Positions 36,439 through 47,301 of a DNA stretch of 64,000 bases are shown in pieces. Each line of letters opens with the position of its first letter. Positions within the stretch are counted from its first letter, which is position 1. The notes under the pieces are model-generated. The model did no database searches and had not been told where the DNA came from. It was given only the letters and a program-made list of their open reading frames with translations. Source of the DNA: Sphingomonas hominis (GTDB lineage Bacteria; Pseudomonadota; Alphaproteobacteria; Sphingomonadales; Sphingomonadaceae); NCBI RefSeq assembly GCF_013328205.1, contig NZ_JABULH010000005.1:248001-312000 (forward strand). The letters run 5' to 3'. The position numbers and the translations under genes are program-made.

Positions 36439-37052
36439 CGCGCACGCGGCTCTCGATCTTCCCGCTGCCGGGTGCGCTGCTGTTTCCGGGCATGCACCTG
36501 CCGCTCCACATCTTCGAGCCGCGCTACCGCGCGATGATGTCGGACGCGATGGCGCGCGACCGCCGCATCGGGATGATCCAGCCGCGCCCCGACGGCGACC
36601 CGGACGATCCCGAATTGTTCGACATCGGTTGCGTCGGCCGTATCGCCGAGTTCGAGGCGATGGAGGACGGGCGCTACAACCTCATCCTCGAAGGCGTGGC
36701 GCTGTTCCGCGTGGTGAACGAGCTCGACGTCTCGACCGCGTTTCGCCAGGTCGAGGCCGAGTTGCTGCCGGTCGAGGAAGACCAGACGCTCGCGCTCGGC
36801 GAACGCTCGTCGCTCGAACTCGAGTCGAAACGCTTCGCCGAGGCGCTGGGTTACGCGGTCGACTGGGACTCGGTCGGGCGACTCGACGACGCTGCGCTGG
36901 TCAACGGCGTGGCGCAGATCGCACCGTTCGACGTCGCGGCGAAACAGGCGCTGCTGGAGAGCAAGGGCATCTCGGCACGCTGCGAGTTGCTGGTGCAGTT
37001 GATGCAGTTCTTCGGTCGGCACGACGGCGACGAGCGGGTGACGCTTCAGTGA
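36435..37052 (+). CDS. Lon protease N-terminal (substrate-binding) domain protein
   Basis: 205 aa; the ATG overlaps the previous stop (ATGA). Contains only the LON substrate-binding domain: [29 protein letters not shown] at residues 6-34, then [29 protein letters not shown] (about 63-91). No ATPase or protease domain, so it is not a protease itself. Common in alphaproteobacteria between a thioredoxin and Trm112 gene; the function is unknown. Confidence 0.9.
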   Translation: MTRTRLSIFPLPGALLFPGMHLPLHIFEPRYRAMMSDAMARDRRIGMIQPRPDGDPDDPELFDIGCVGRIAEFEAMEDGRYNLILEGVALFRVVNELDVSTAFRQVEAELLPVEEDQTLALGERSSLELESKRFAEALGYAVDWDSVGRLDDAALVNGVAQIAPFDVAAKQALLESKGISARCELLVQLMQFFGRHDGDERVTLQ

Positions 37053-37234
37053 CCGAGGACGAGTCGCCCGCGCTCGATCCGTGGCTGTTGGAGAAGCTCG
37101 TCTGCCCGTTGACGCGCACGCCGCTGCGCTACGACCGCGAAGCGGGTGAGCTGGTGTCGGACGCCGCCGGAGTGGCCTATCCGATCCGCGACGGTGTGCC
37201 GATCATGCTGATCGAGGAAGCGCGGCAGCTCTAA
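37049..37234 (+). CDS. Trm112 family protein
   Basis: 61 aa from a GTG at 37049 overlapping the previous stop (GTGA). Pattern [18 protein letters not shown], then [21 protein letters not shown], as in the small Trm112/YcaR proteins. In eukaryotes and archaea Trm112 activates methyltransferases; the bacterial role is unclear. Only one of the usual zinc-ligand cysteines (CPL) remains. Confidence 0.9.
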   Translation: MTEDESPALDPWLLEKLVCPLTRTPLRYDREAGELVSDAAGVAYPIRDGVPIMLIEEARQL

Positions 37235-37241
37235 TCATCTC

Positions 37242-37324
37242 GTCACCCCGGACTTGATCCAGGGTCCCGTTTTCGTTGGAGCCGACGGGAACAGGACGGA
37301 GTCTCGGATCAAGTCCGGGATGAC
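37242..37324. repeat. REP-like inverted repeats between convergent trm112 and msrA
   Basis: Left half GTCACCCCGGACTTGATCC starts at 37242, and the inverted right half CGGATCAAGTCCGGGATGAC ends at 37324. The two halves can pair over 80 bases. Same repeat family as at 11709 and 56062. Likely bidirectional termination. Confidence 0.75.
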
Positions 37325-37335
37325 GGTAGAGCAGT

Positions 37336-37980
37336 TCAGACCGCCAGCTTCGGGAACCCCGCGCGGAATGCCGCCACCTTCGGCTTGTCCCACGTCACGA
37401 TATACGGGTGCGTCGGGTTCCGGTCGAAGAAGTCTTGGTGGTACGCCTCCGCTGGGAAGAACTCGCCGCGCTCGACCTTGGTCGCGATCGCGCGCGGGAA
37501 GGCGTGCGCGCTGCTCAACTGACGGATGTACGCCGCCGCGACACGTGCTTGATCGGGCGTCTGCGGAAAAATCGCCGAGCGATAGCTGGTGCCGCTGTCG
37601 GGACCCTGCCGGTTCACCTGCGTCGGATCATGCGCGATCGAGAAATACACGCGCAGCAGCGTCGCGTAGCTGACCTGACGCGGGTCGTAGCTGATGCGGA
37701 TCGCCTCGGCGTGGCGCGTCGTTTCGCTGCTCACCGCCGAATAGTTAGCGGTCGCGCGCGTGCCGCCGGCATAGCCCGCGGTCACCGACTTCACCCCGCG
37801 CACATGCTCGAACACCGCTTCCATTCCCCAGAAGCAGCCGCCCGCGAGCACCGCGGTCTGCATGCCGTTGGTCGCGGGCACGTCGATCGCCGCGGCCGGG
37901 ATTGGCACCGCGCGCTCAGCCTGGGCGGTCCCACAGGCACTGAGCATCAGCGCGGCGGCGAGGAGAGGGCGAAGGTTCAT
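37336..37980 (-). CDS. msrA: Peptide-methionine (S)-S-oxide reductase, exported lipoprotein form
   Basis: Reduces methionine-S-sulfoxide in oxidised proteins. 214 aa; the catalytic motif AGGCFWGMEAVFEH is at residues 46-59 with Cys49. The N-terminus is a lipoprotein signal (MLSAC lipobox, Cys16), so this copy acts in the periplasm rather than the cytosol. HPYIVTWDKPKV lies near the C-terminus. Only the MsrA domain is present; no MsrB domain is fused. Confidence 0.93.
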   Translation of the reverse strand: MNLRPLLAAALMLSACGTAQAERAVPIPAAAIDVPATNGMQTAVLAGGCFWGMEAVFEHVRGVKSVTAGYAGGTRATANYSAVSSETTRHAEAIRISYDPRQVSYATLLRVYFSIAHDPTQVNRQGPDSGTSYRSAIFPQTPDQARVAAAYIRQLSSAHAFPRAIATKVERGEFFPAEAYHQDFFDRNPTHPYIVTWDKPKVAAFRAGFPKLAV

Positions 37981-38019
37981 GAAACTGATATAGGTCAGTG
38001 GCTTACGCGCTTCCAGAGG

Positions 38020-38157
38020 TCAGCGCTGCGCGTACACCGCGTGATGGTGCGTCGGATCGGCCTGCGCCGCCGGCTGCAGCGCGAACAGACCAACCGCCCC
38101 GATCGCGAAGCCGCCGGCGAACTGCCAGAAGAAGCTGGTCTTGAACAGGCGAAGCAT
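38020..38157 (-). CDS. Small membrane-associated protein (45 aa)
   Basis: ATG at 38157 with AGGA about 11 bases upstream. MLRLFKTSFFWQFAGGFAIG is followed by GAVGLFALQPAAQA and a polar His-rich tail (THHHAVYAQR). One hydrophobic helix with a possible signal-cleavage site after AQA. Its codon use and translation signals look genuine; the function is unknown. Confidence 0.55.
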   Translation of the reverse strand: MLRLFKTSFFWQFAGGFAIGAVGLFALQPAAQADPTHHHAVYAQR

Positions 38158-38246
38158 TGGTCGTGTATCCTGCTGCGAACCGCCCACCCGTCCGTGCCGA
38201 ACGCGCAATGCGGAAATGGTTTCCGTGACATCGATTAGGCGAGCCA

Positions 38247-38270
38247 GGATGAACCGACGCTGGTTCATCC
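38247..38270 (-). promoter_or_regulatory. Inverted repeat upstream of the 45-aa gene
   Basis: Perfect 9-bp arms GGATGAACC (38247-38255) and GGTTCATCC (38262-38270) with 6-base spacing. It lies about 90 bases 5' of the small gene and 90 bases 3' of the aminotransferase. It could be an operator or part of a terminator. Confidence 0.45.
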
Positions 38271-38317
38271 ATTCATCTGCCAGCGATATACGGCACACCA
38301 GCGCGCGAGCATATTTC

Positions 38318-38337
38318 AACGATCGAAAGAGATCGTT
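38318..38337 (-). terminator. Hairpin after the aspartate aminotransferase gene
   Basis: AACGATC / GATCGTT arms (38318-38324, 38331-38337) with a 6-base loop, 25 bases beyond the stop. No long T-tract follows, so efficiency is uncertain. Confidence 0.5.
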
Positions 38338-38361
38338 TCCTTAGCCGGATAGTTGACGCGC

Positions 38362-39618
<1,257 letters not shown>

Positions 39619-41370
39619 TTACGCAACCACGCGATGGTCGGACGCGAGCGTCGCCGACATCAATCCACGCAACGCATTGCCGAGCAGGAACCCGCCGGCG
39701 AGATCCCCAGGCCGCAGCACCGCCTCGCGCGCGCGGCCCGTTTCTAGCAACTCGGCGCGCAGCACGCCCGGCAGCAGCGCGCCCGCGGGCGGCGTCAGCA
39801 GCACGCCGTCGCGTTCCACGAACAACGAGGTGTAGCTCCCCTCGGTCAGCGAGCCGTCGGGCGCCACGAACACCACCTCGTCGCAGCCGCTCTCCCGCCG
39901 AGCCGCATCGTAGAAGGCGCGGTCGCTGGTCTTATAGCGCAACCGCCAGTCGGCGGGCGCGACCGGCAGCGGGACCAACGCGACCGACAGCGGCGTGTCG
40001 CGCAGGCGCGGCAGCGGCGACACCTGGATCGCCACCGCGCCGCTGTTCGCCAGCAGCATCCGGATGCGCGACGCCTTGCGCAACCGGAAGGTCGCGGCTT
40101 GCAATTCGTTGCGCGCGTCGTGACGGTTGAACGCGAAGCCGAGTGCAGCGGCGCTGTTCTTCATCCGCTCCAAATGCCGCTCGATCAGGACGATGCCCTC
40201 CATCGGGTCGAACGCCATCGTCTCGATCAGGTCGAAGCTGCGCGCATCGCGGCTAAGGAACGCGCCCTTCGCCAGCGCCTCGTCCCACTCGGCGCAAGCG
40301 GTTGAGTCGGCGACAATGCCGCCGCCCAGCCCGATCGTCGCTTGGTTCGCGCCCGCGGGCAGCGCCAGCGTGCGGATCGCGACGTTGAACATGGCGTCCC
40401 CGCTCGCGTCGATCCGCCCGATCGCGCCGGTGTAGAGCCCGCGCGTATCACGCTCGATTTCCTCCAGCGCCTGAATAGCGCGCACCTTGGGCGCGCCGGT
40501 GATCGACCCGCACGGGAACAGGGCGTCGAGCACGTCAACCGCGTCGATGCCGGGCAGCCGCGTCGCAGTGACGGTGGAAGTCATCTGGTGCACCGTCGGA
40601 TAACGTTCCAACGCGAACAACTCGGGCACCGCGACGCTGCCCGCCACCGCGACGCGCGACAAATCGTTGCGCATCAGGTCGACGATCATCAGATTCTCGG
40701 CGCGCTGTTTCGGATCCTGCGCCAGCGCGGCGGCAGCGTCCGCGTCCGCGCGCGCGTCGACCTGACGCGGCGCGGTGCCCTTCATCGGGCGACAGGTGAG
40801 CCGGTCACGCTCCAGCGCGAAGAAGAGTTCGGGCGAGAAGGACAGGAAAATCGTCTCGCCCGTGTCGACGATCGCACCCCATCCGCCCCGCGTCGCCGCG
40901 CGCAGCCGCGCATAGAGCGCGAGCGGATCGCCCAGCACGCGCACGTCGGCGCAAAACGTCAGATTCGCCTGGTACAGGTCGCCCGCCGCGATCAACGCCT
41001 GCACGCGCGCGAACATTCGGTCGTAATCGGCGCGTGAGACCCGCGGTTCGAGCGCGCCGATCCACGCGCCCGCCGGGTCGGGCAGCAGCGCGGGCACGTC
41101 GACCGTCTCGTAGGCGTCGAACAGCCCGAACCAGCCGAGCGGCACGTCAGATGTCCGTGCGCCCGCAACCGCCGGCTCGAACGCGCCCGCCGCTTCGTAG
41201 GACAGGAGCCCCGCCACTTCGCCGTCATGCCCGCGCACCGCCGCCAGCATCGGCGCGAGTTCGGCGGTACTGCGCGCCTCCACCACCGCGCGCGGGTGCC
41301 GGTACAGCCGCGCCGGCGCACCACCATCGCGCGCGTCGTCCAGCAGGACGTAAGGGGGCTTTATCCGCAT
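39619..41370 (-). CDS. pabB: Aminodeoxychorismate synthase component I fused to 4-amino-4-deoxychorismate lyase
   Basis: Bifunctional PabB-PabC enzyme making 4-aminobenzoate for folate. 583 aa. The N-terminal chorismate-binding half (about 1-370) contains LYQANLTFCADV, CRPMKGTAPRQ near 192, DLMRNDLSRVA and LFPCGSITGAPKVRAIQ near 290. The C-terminal half (about 385-583) is an aminotransferase-IV/PabC domain with FDLIETMAFDP, ERHLERMKNSA, DEVVFVAPDGSLTEGSYTSLFVE (about 498-520) and a GALLPGVLRAELLE loop. No pabA is adjacent. Confidence 0.95.
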   Translation of the reverse strand: MRIKPPYVLLDDARDGGAPARLYRHPRAVVEARSTAELAPMLAAVRGHDGEVAGLLSYEAAGAFEPAVAGARTSDVPLGWFGLFDAYETVDVPALLPDPAGAWIGALEPRVSRADYDRMFARVQALIAAGDLYQANLTFCADVRVLGDPLALYARLRAATRGGWGAIVDTGETIFLSFSPELFFALERDRLTCRPMKGTAPRQVDARADADAAAALAQDPKQRAENLMIVDLMRNDLSRVAVAGSVAVPELFALERYPTVHQMTSTVTATRLPGIDAVDVLDALFPCGSITGAPKVRAIQALEEIERDTRGLYTGAIGRIDASGDAMFNVAIRTLALPAGANQATIGLGGGIVADSTACAEWDEALAKGAFLSRDARSFDLIETMAFDPMEGIVLIERHLERMKNSAAALGFAFNRHDARNELQAATFRLRKASRIRMLLANSGAVAIQVSPLPRLRDTPLSVALVPLPVAPADWRLRYKTSDRAFYDAARRESGCDEVVFVAPDGSLTEGSYTSLFVERDGVLLTPPAGALLPGVLRAELLETGRAREAVLRPGDLAGGFLLGNALRGLMSATLASDHRVVA

Positions 41371-41520
41371 CCGACTCGCGTGATGCCCGCCCGCTTCGCA
41401 CCCGGCAAGCGCACCGGCGCGTGTTTCGCGCGGCCGAGCCCGGATTAACCGCGATTGTTGCCGTGTCCCCTTGCCCCCGTTTCTGTCACAACGCTGCGCG
41501 AACGACGTGAGAGACGATGC

Positions 41521-42180
41521 ATGACCGACACGCCCCCGCTACGCGCCGCCATCATCCCGGTGACCGCGATCGAGCAGAATTGCACGCTGATCTGGTGCAC
41601 GAAGACGATGCGCGCCGCGGTGATCGATCCCGGCGGCGACCTGCCGCGGATCAAGGCGGCGATCGCGCAGGCGGGCGTCACGGTCGAGAAGGTGCTGCTC
41701 ACCCACGGCCACATCGATCACGCGGGCGAGGCGCGCCCGCTCGCCGACGATCTGGGGGTGAAGATCGAAGGTCCGCACGAGGACGACCGGTTCTGGCTCG
41801 CGCGGCTGGAAGACGACGGGCGGCAATGGGGCATTCGCGGCGTCAACACCGAATCGGACCGCTGGCTGGTCGACGGCGACACCGTGACCGTGGGTGAGTT
41901 GACGCTCGACGTTTATCACACGCCGGGCCACACTGCCGGCCACGTCATCTTCCACCACGCGCCCTCGCGCTTCGCGCAGGTCGGCGACGTGCTGTTCCAG
42001 GGCTCGGTCGGGCGCACCGACCTGCCGCAGGGCAATCACAAGCAGTTGATTGAGACGATCGTCACCAAGCTGTGGCCGCTCGGCGATACGCATTTCATCC
42101 CCGGCCACGGCAAGCCGAGCACCTTCGCGCACGAGCGGCAGCACAATATGTTCGTCAGCGACGCGGCACTCGCTGCCTGA
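41521..42180 (+). CDS. MBL-fold hydrolase (glyoxalase II / YcbL-like)
   Basis: The ATG at 41521 gives 219 aa; an upstream in-frame start at 41455 is less likely. Metallo-beta-lactamase motifs: LLTHGHIDHAGEA (HxHxDH) near 59-71, TPGHTAGHVIFH near 139, GDVLFQGSVGRTDLPQG near 161 and FIPGHGKPS near 193. This is the shorter glyoxalase II-like type, without the C-terminal helical domain of true GloB. Likely a thioester or hydroxyacylglutathione hydrolase. Confidence 0.9.
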   Translation: MTDTPPLRAAIIPVTAIEQNCTLIWCTKTMRAAVIDPGGDLPRIKAAIAQAGVTVEKVLLTHGHIDHAGEARPLADDLGVKIEGPHEDDRFWLARLEDDGRQWGIRGVNTESDRWLVDGDTVTVGELTLDVYHTPGHTAGHVIFHHAPSRFAQVGDVLFQGSVGRTDLPQGNHKQLIETIVTKLWPLGDTHFIPGHGKPSTFAHERQHNMFVSDAALAA

Positions 42181-42217
42181 GGACGCGCGCGACTCGGCGT
42201 CCGAGTCGCGCGCCTGC

Positions 42218-42661
42218 TTACCCGCGCGTCGCGTCGACCGGCACGGTGGTGATCGCATCGCTCGTGCCCCGGTCGCTCGCGTAGACGAGCACCAGCGCCC
42301 ATGCCGCCAGGCCGGCGAGCACCAGCCACGTTGCGGCGATACCGCCCGCGCGCAACGGATTGGGCGCCGCGCGGTCCATCCCCAGGCCATGCGCGATCCG
42401 CCCGACGACGAACACGATGCCCGCGATCCACAACCATGTGGACGAACCGCCCGCCAATTCGATCGCCGCGAGCAGGATCAGCACGAACGGCGCGTACTCG
42501 ACGAAATTGGCGTGCGCGCGCACCGCCGCCTGCAACGGACCCGAGCCGCCGTCGCCGATCATCACCTTGCCCTTGATCCGCCGCTGCGACACGCGCAACG
42601 CCAGCCAGATGTTGAGCACCGCGCAGGCGGCGGCGATCGTCAGCGTCATCGGCAACAGCAT
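42218..42661 (-). CDS. MAPEG family membrane protein
   Basis: 147 aa with four predicted helices (about 4-24, 56-72, 75-92, 108-128). ATG at 42661 with GGGAGAT just upstream. The MAPEG pattern is visible: RIKGKVMIGDGGSGPLQAAVRAHANFVEYAPF (about 28-60), with Arg-Ala-His-Ala-Asn-Phe-Val-Glu as the glutathione-binding motif. Eukaryotic relatives are membrane glutathione transferases or eicosanoid enzymes; the bacterial substrate is unknown. Confidence 0.9.
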   Translation of the reverse strand: MLLPMTLTIAAACAVLNIWLALRVSQRRIKGKVMIGDGGSGPLQAAVRAHANFVEYAPFVLILLAAIELAGGSSTWLWIAGIVFVVGRIAHGLGMDRAAPNPLRAGGIAATWLVLAGLAAWALVLVYASDRGTSDAITTVPVDATRG

Positions 42662-42863
42662 CGATTATCTCCCTGTTCGTCGTTGAACCTCGTCGCACAG
42701 GCCGCCACCCGGTTGCAACGCGGGCAGAATTCGCTATAGGCGCGTCACTTCGCGATGCGTGCCGATGTGCGGCTGCCTGCCGCGGCCGCCTTCGTGCCGG
42801 TCGTACGGGCGACTGGCACGGCGCGAATCGTTCAACACGTAACACTTTGATCAAGGTGCCGAA

Positions 42864-43043
42864 ATGGCCGTCCCTAAGCGAAAGACCACCCCTTCACGTC
42901 GCGGCATGCGTCGCTCGCACGACGCGCTGACCGTTGCGGCGTTCCAGGAATGCCCGAACTGCGGCGAGCTGCGTCGCCCGCACAATCTGTGCACCGCCTG
43001 CGGTCACTATAACGGCCGCGAGATCGTCTCGGTCGAGGCGTAA
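42864..43043 (+). CDS. rpmF: Ribosomal protein bL32
   Basis: 59 aa: begins [20 protein letters not shown] and has the zinc ribbon [15 protein letters not shown] with four Cys (CPNC and CTAC). ATG at 42864 preceded by AAGGTG. Alphaproteobacterial rpmF commonly leads the plsX-fabH-ihfA-merR run, as here (plsX 56 bases on). Confidence 0.97.
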   Translation: MAVPKRKTTPSRRGMRRSHDALTVAAFQECPNCGELRRPHNLCTACGHYNGREIVSVEA

Positions 43044-43099
43044 ACACCTACGCGGACCCTTATCGTCCGCGCCTGCGTTTCAACGGAGTGCCTGGGTCC

Positions 43100-44134
43100 A
43101 TGTCCGACAGTTCCGTGATCGCCATCGATGCGATGGGCGGTGACAAGGGGCTGGAGGTCATGCTGGCAGGGGTCGCGCGTGCGCGACGTCTGCACGATGG
43201 CCTGCGTTTCCTGCTGGTCGGTGACGAGCCCGCGATTCGCGCCGGGCTCGCCAGCCACCCGAACCTGTCGCAACATTCCGAGGTGATCCACGCCGCCGAC
43301 GTGATCGCGGGCGAGGAGAAACCGAGCCAGGCACTGCGCCGCGCGAAGACCTCGTCGATGGGCGTTGCGATCGATTGCGTGAAAAAGGGTCGCGCCGGCG
43401 CCGCGGTGTCGTCGGGCAACACCGGCGCGCTGATGGCAATGGCGAAGCTCTCGCTGCGCACCATGCCCGGCATCGACCGTCCCGCGCTCGCCGCGCTGCT
43501 GCCGACGCTCGGCGACAATGACGTCGTGATGCTCGACCTTGGCGCGAATACCGAGTGCGACGCGCGCAACCTGACGCAATTCGCGGTGATGGGTGCGGCC
43601 TATGCGCGCATCGTGCTCGAACTCGACCGTCCCCGCGTCGCCTTGCTCAACATTGGTAGCGAGGATCAGAAGGGCACCGGCGAGATCAAGGACGCGGCGC
43701 AGTTGCTGCGCGACGCGACCCACCTGCCGATGGATTTCACCGGCTTCGTCGAGGGTGATCGCCTGTCGCGCGGCGAGCATGACGTGATCGTCACCGACGG
43801 CTTCTCGGGCAACATCGCACTCAAGACCGCGGAAGGCACCGCGCGCTTCGTCGCCGATCTGCTGCGCCGCGCCTTCTCCAGCTCGGCGCGATCGAAGATC
43901 GGTTTCCTGATCTCGCGCCCGGCGACCGATCTGTTGCGCAACCATCTCGATCCCAACAACCACAATGGCGCAGTCTTCCTGGGGCTGAACGGCTTGGTGT
44001 TGAAAAGCCACGGCAGCGCCAATGAAATCGGCGTCGCGACCGCGATCGGCAACGCCGCCAAGATGGTCCGCTCGGATCTCGCGCGGCGGATTGCCGAGGA
44101 TCTGGGTAACATCGACGCAAAGGCTGCCGCATGA
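43100..44134 (+). CDS. plsX: Phosphate acyltransferase
   Basis: Converts acyl-ACP to acyl-phosphate for PlsY in phospholipid synthesis. The ATG at 43100 gives 344 aa ([21 protein letters not shown]); a GTG at 43088 is inside the ribosome-binding area. Conserved IDAMGGD near residues 8-14, [13 protein letters not shown] near 106 and [17 protein letters not shown] near 234. Overlaps fabH by ATGA. Confidence 0.97.
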   Translation: MSDSSVIAIDAMGGDKGLEVMLAGVARARRLHDGLRFLLVGDEPAIRAGLASHPNLSQHSEVIHAADVIAGEEKPSQALRRAKTSSMGVAIDCVKKGRAGAAVSSGNTGALMAMAKLSLRTMPGIDRPALAALLPTLGDNDVVMLDLGANTECDARNLTQFAVMGAAYARIVLELDRPRVALLNIGSEDQKGTGEIKDAAQLLRDATHLPMDFTGFVEGDRLSRGEHDVIVTDGFSGNIALKTAEGTARFVADLLRRAFSSSARSKIGFLISRPATDLLRNHLDPNNHNGAVFLGLNGLVLKSHGSANEIGVATAIGNAAKMVRSDLARRIAEDLGNIDAKAAA

Positions 44135-45111
44135 TCCGCTCGGTCCTGCTCGGTACCGGCTCCGCGCTGCCCGCGCGTCGCGTTTCCAACGCCGAACTGG
44201 CCGAACAGGTCGATACCAGCGACGAGTGGATCGTCGAGCGTACCGGTATCCGCTTCCGCCACATCGCGGCCCTCGACGAGACGACGGGCACGCTCGCCTA
44301 TGACGCGGCCAAGGCGGCGCTTGCCGCCGCCGGGCTGGCCGCACAGGACATCGACCTGATCGTCCTCGCCACCGCCACCCCGGACCAGACGTTCCCGTCG
44401 ACCGCGACCAAGGTGCAGGCGCTGCTCGGCATCGACGATTGCGTCGCGTTCGATGTGGCGGCGGTCTGCTCGGGCTTTCTCTACGCCGTACAGGTCGCCG
44501 ACAGCATGATCCGCGCCGGCGCGCACCGCCGTGCACTGGTGATCGGCTCGGAGACGTTCACCCGCATCCTCGACTGGGAGGATCGCACCACCTGCGTGCT
44601 GTTCGGCGACGGCGCGGGCGCGATCGTGCTGGAAGCGCAGGAAAGCGCCGACGATCCCGCCAGCCCCGACGCGCGCGGGATCCTGGCGGCGAAGCTCCAC
44701 GCCGACGGCCGCCACAACGAATTGCTCTACGTCGACGGCGGACCCTCGACCACCGGCACCGTTGGCAAGCTGCGCATGAAGGGGCGCGAGGTGTTCCGCC
44801 ACGCCGTCACCAACCTGGCGGCGGTAATGGCGGAGGCGCTGAAGGGCATCGACCTGACGCCTGACGACATCGACTGGGTCGTGCCGCATCAGGCGAACGC
44901 GCGCATTCTCGACGCCACCGCGCGCAAATTGTCGTTGCCGGCCGAGCGCGTGATCGTGACGGTCGATCAACACGCCAACACCTCCGCCGCCTCGGTCCCG
45001 CTCGCGCTCGACACCGCGGTGCGCGACGGGCGGATCAAGCGCGGCGATCTGCTGGTGCTGGAAGCGATGGGCGGCGGCTTTACCTGGGGCGCGGCGGTGC
45101 TGCGCTACTGA
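44131..45111 (+). CDS. fabH: 3-oxoacyl-[ACP] synthase III
   Basis: Initiates fatty-acid synthesis from acetyl-CoA and malonyl-ACP. 326 aa starting [20 protein letters not shown]. Catalytic Cys in [14 protein letters not shown] (Cys near 113), His in [15 protein letters not shown] (near 253) and Asn in [15 protein letters not shown] (near 283) are all present. Follows plsX by overlap and precedes ihfA by 99 bases. Confidence 0.97.
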   Translation: MIRSVLLGTGSALPARRVSNAELAEQVDTSDEWIVERTGIRFRHIAALDETTGTLAYDAAKAALAAAGLAAQDIDLIVLATATPDQTFPSTATKVQALLGIDDCVAFDVAAVCSGFLYAVQVADSMIRAGAHRRALVIGSETFTRILDWEDRTTCVLFGDGAGAIVLEAQESADDPASPDARGILAAKLHADGRHNELLYVDGGPSTTGTVGKLRMKGREVFRHAVTNLAAVMAEALKGIDLTPDDIDWVVPHQANARILDATARKLSLPAERVIVTVDQHANTSAASVPLALDTAVRDGRIKRGDLLVLEAMGGGFTWGAAVLRY

Positions 45112-45210
45112 GGTGCGGCGTGCCGTTTCGGGCGCGTCTGCCGAGTCGACAAAGCGCGCGCGGCTTTCTATCCATCCTGCGGCGATTGCAGGTGTTTTGG
45201 GGGGAATAGC

Positions 45211-45510
45211 ATGACGGACGCGGGCACGCTGACACGGGCCGACCTGGCCGAAGCGTTGCACAAGCAGATCGGGCTCTCGCGCGCCGATTCCTCCCGCGTG
45301 GTCGAGCAGATTCTCGGCAAGATGTGCGAAGCGCTGTCGCACGGCGAGAACGTCAAGATTTCGGGCTTCGGCACCTTCGTGCTGCGCGACAAGGGCGAGC
45401 GGATCGGCCGCAACCCGAAAACCGGTGTCGAGGTGCCGATTGCGCCGCGCCGCGTGCTCACCTTCCGCGCCAGCCAGATGATGCGCGAACGCATCATGGC
45501 CGCCGACTGA
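45211..45510 (+). CDS. ihfA: Integration host factor alpha subunit
   Basis: Histone-like DNA-bending protein (heterodimer with IhfB). 99 aa: [25 protein letters not shown]-terminal dimer region, then [24 protein letters not shown] (about 50-73) with the DNA-intercalating Pro in [10 protein letters not shown]. Normal IhfA length. Precedes merR directly. Confidence 0.96.
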   Translation: MTDAGTLTRADLAEALHKQIGLSRADSSRVVEQILGKMCEALSHGENVKISGFGTFVLRDKGERIGRNPKTGVEVPIAPRRVLTFRASQMMRERIMAAD

Positions 45511-45536
45511 GCCGGCACCTGCCGAGCGACCCGCCC

Positions 45537-45953
45537 GTGTGCGCGGCCGGTGCCGACACCGCGAGCGAGCCGGCACGCGCGGCCAAGGCCGACGCCGCGT
45601 TCCGCACCATCGGCGAGGTGACGCAGGCAACCGGGATCGCGCCGCACATCCTGCGCTATTGGGAAGGGCGCTTTCCCCAGCTGAAACCCGTCACCCGCGC
45701 CGGCAACCGCCGCTACTATCGCCCCGCCGACGTTGCGCTGGTGCAGCGCATAGACCGGCTCCTCAACCACGAGGGCTATACCGTGCGCGGTGTGCAGCAA
45801 CTGCTGGCGGGTGAGCGCAAGCCGGGCGAGGCCACCGCCGCGCCATCGCCTACGCCAGCACCGGACGCGGTCGCCACCATCCTGCCCGACACAATCGACG
45901 CGATCCGTCTAATCCGCGACTACCTGCGCGAGGGGCTCGACGCCGACGGGTGA
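45537..45953 (+). CDS. MerR family transcriptional regulator
   Basis: 138 aa from a GTG at 45537 (27 bases after ihfA). N-terminal winged-helix: [48 protein letters not shown] over about 21-68, with the RYWE motif. The C-terminus is variable and Pro/Ala-rich, then [18 protein letters not shown]. No metal-binding cysteines, so it is not a metal-type MerR. This ihfA-adjacent MerR is conserved in alphaproteobacteria; its target is not known. Confidence 0.9.
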   Translation: MCAAGADTASEPARAAKADAAFRTIGEVTQATGIAPHILRYWEGRFPQLKPVTRAGNRRYYRPADVALVQRIDRLLNHEGYTVRGVQQLLAGERKPGEATAAPSPTPAPDAVATILPDTIDAIRLIRDYLREGLDADG

Positions 45954-46043
45954 GGGGACCTGTCCTTGGTGGCCTCGTCCAGTGGCTGAACGATCAAGGC
46001 GAAGCACGCTGGCTCGGCAGGTGATCAACCTGGACTGTGCGGC

Positions 46044-46169
46044 TCAAATTGCGAGGTACGCCAAGCCGCCCGGCGGGTCGGCCGCAGCATAATTCACCTG
46101 CAACACGCGACGATGCGCGGCACCCACGCTCGCCGCGGAGGCGTGGAGGATCAGCGTCGCATAGCCCAC
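46044..46169 (-). pseudogene. C-terminal remnant of a phytanoyl-CoA dioxygenase-like protein
   Basis: The last 41 codons of an otherwise featureless minus-strand frame read [20 protein letters not shown], then RVLQVNYAAADPPGGLAYLAI. That is the C-terminal strand-and-tail pattern of PhyH-family Fe(II)/2-oxoglutarate dioxygenases (a PL.LHAS motif holding the distal His, then RRVL...ADLPGGL). The upstream part of the fold, including the HxD motif, is absent. I read it as a gene fragment. Confidence 0.5.
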
Positions 46170-46323
46170 ACGTCGCCGGCCGCAGCTAGGCAGGTGGCCG
46201 TGCCGCAGCGCGCGACGGTCGCGTAGCCGCCACGCCGCGGGAGCAAGTCCCGCGTCGTCGGTTGCGGCTGTAGCCGCGCCGGCCGGGCGGATGGATGCCG
46301 CCTGCGCTTCGCGCGGCGGCACT

Positions 46324-46343
46324 GGCGGGGCTGATGCCCCGCC
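46324..46343 (-). terminator. Hairpin downstream of etfA
   Basis: GGCGGGGC (46324-46331) / GCCCCGCC (46336-46343) with a 4-base loop, just past the etfA stop at 46353. No clear T-tract on the minus strand. Confidence 0.6.
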
Positions 46344-46352
46344 TTCCATTCT

Positions 46353-47282
46353 TTACAGCTTCTCGGTCAGTTCCGGGACCAGCTTGAACAGGTCGCCGAC
46401 CAGGCCGATGTCCGCCACCTGGAAGATCGGCGCGTCCTCGTCCTTGTTGATCGCGATGATCGTCTTCGAGTCCTTCATGCCGGCGAGATGCTGGATCGCG
46501 CCCGAGATGCCGACCGCGACATAGACTTCGGGTGCAACGATCTTGCCAGTCTGCCCGACCTGATAATCATTTGGCACGAAGCCTGCGTCCACCGCCGCGC
46601 GGCTCGCGCCGACGCCGGCGTGCAGCTTGTCGGCGAGCGGCTCGATCAGCTCGTGGAACTTCTCGCCCGAGCCGAGCGCGCGCCCGCCCGAGACGATGAT
46701 CTTCGCGCTGGTCAGCTCAGGCCGCTCGGACTTGGCGAGTTCCTGCGTCTCGAACGTCGCCAGACCCTTGTCACCGGTCGACGCGACTGCCTCGATCGTG
46801 CCCGAACCACCCTCGGTCGCGGCCTTCTCGAAGGCGGTGCCGCGCACGGTGATGACCTTCTTCGCGTCGGTCGTCTGCACGGTCGCGATCGCGTTGCCGG
46901 CGTAGATCGGACGCGTGAACGTGTCCTCGCCCTCGACCGACAGGATATCGCTGATCTGCATGACGTCGAGCAGCGCGGCGACACGCGGCGCGATCGCCTT
47001 ACCGCTCGAGGTCGCGGGGACGACGAACGCGTCGTGATGCCCCATCAGCTCGACGACGAGCGGCGCAACATTCTCCGCCAGCGCGTGCGCAAAGGCCGCG
47101 TCGTCGGCGACGTGAACCTTGCCGACGCCCGCGATTCTAGCCGCCGCCTGCGCCGCGCTGTCGACGCCTTGCCCGGCGACGAGGAGGTGAACCTCACCCA
47201 GTTTCGACGCCGCGGTCACCGCCGACAGCGTCGCATCCTTGACGGTCTGCCCGTCGTGCTCGACCCAAACCAGAGTCTTCAT
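46353..47282 (-). CDS. etfA: Electron transfer flavoprotein subunit alpha
   Basis: Shuttles electrons from acyl-CoA dehydrogenases to ETF-ubiquinone oxidoreductase, with EtfB. 309 aa starting [19 protein letters not shown]. The C-terminal FAD domain (about 190-309) contains [65 protein letters not shown] and [13 protein letters not shown]. 19 bases after etfB. Confidence 0.97.
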   Translation of the reverse strand: MKTLVWVEHDGQTVKDATLSAVTAASKLGEVHLLVAGQGVDSAAQAAARIAGVGKVHVADDAAFAHALAENVAPLVVELMGHHDAFVVPATSSGKAIAPRVAALLDVMQISDILSVEGEDTFTRPIYAGNAIATVQTTDAKKVITVRGTAFEKAATEGGSGTIEAVASTGDKGLATFETQELAKSERPELTSAKIIVSGGRALGSGEKFHELIEPLADKLHAGVGASRAAVDAGFVPNDYQVGQTGKIVAPEVYVAVGISGAIQHLAGMKDSKTIIAINKDEDAPIFQVADIGLVGDLFKLVPELTEKL

Positions 47283-47301
47283 GATAACAGGTCCTCTCGG
47301 A

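Larger units (their letters stand above)
45954..46352. other. 400-base gap between merR and etfA
   Basis: No intact gene. It holds a decayed dioxygenase-like segment at 46044-46169 (minus) and the etfA terminator hairpin at 46324-46343. The rest is GC-rich, with no further feature seen; no tRNA is present. Confidence 0.5.

Noticed and set aside
45954-46352. Possible tRNA gene in the merR-etfA gap
   Set aside because: No paired acceptor arms, T-loop GTTCGA or anticodon stem could be found on either strand.
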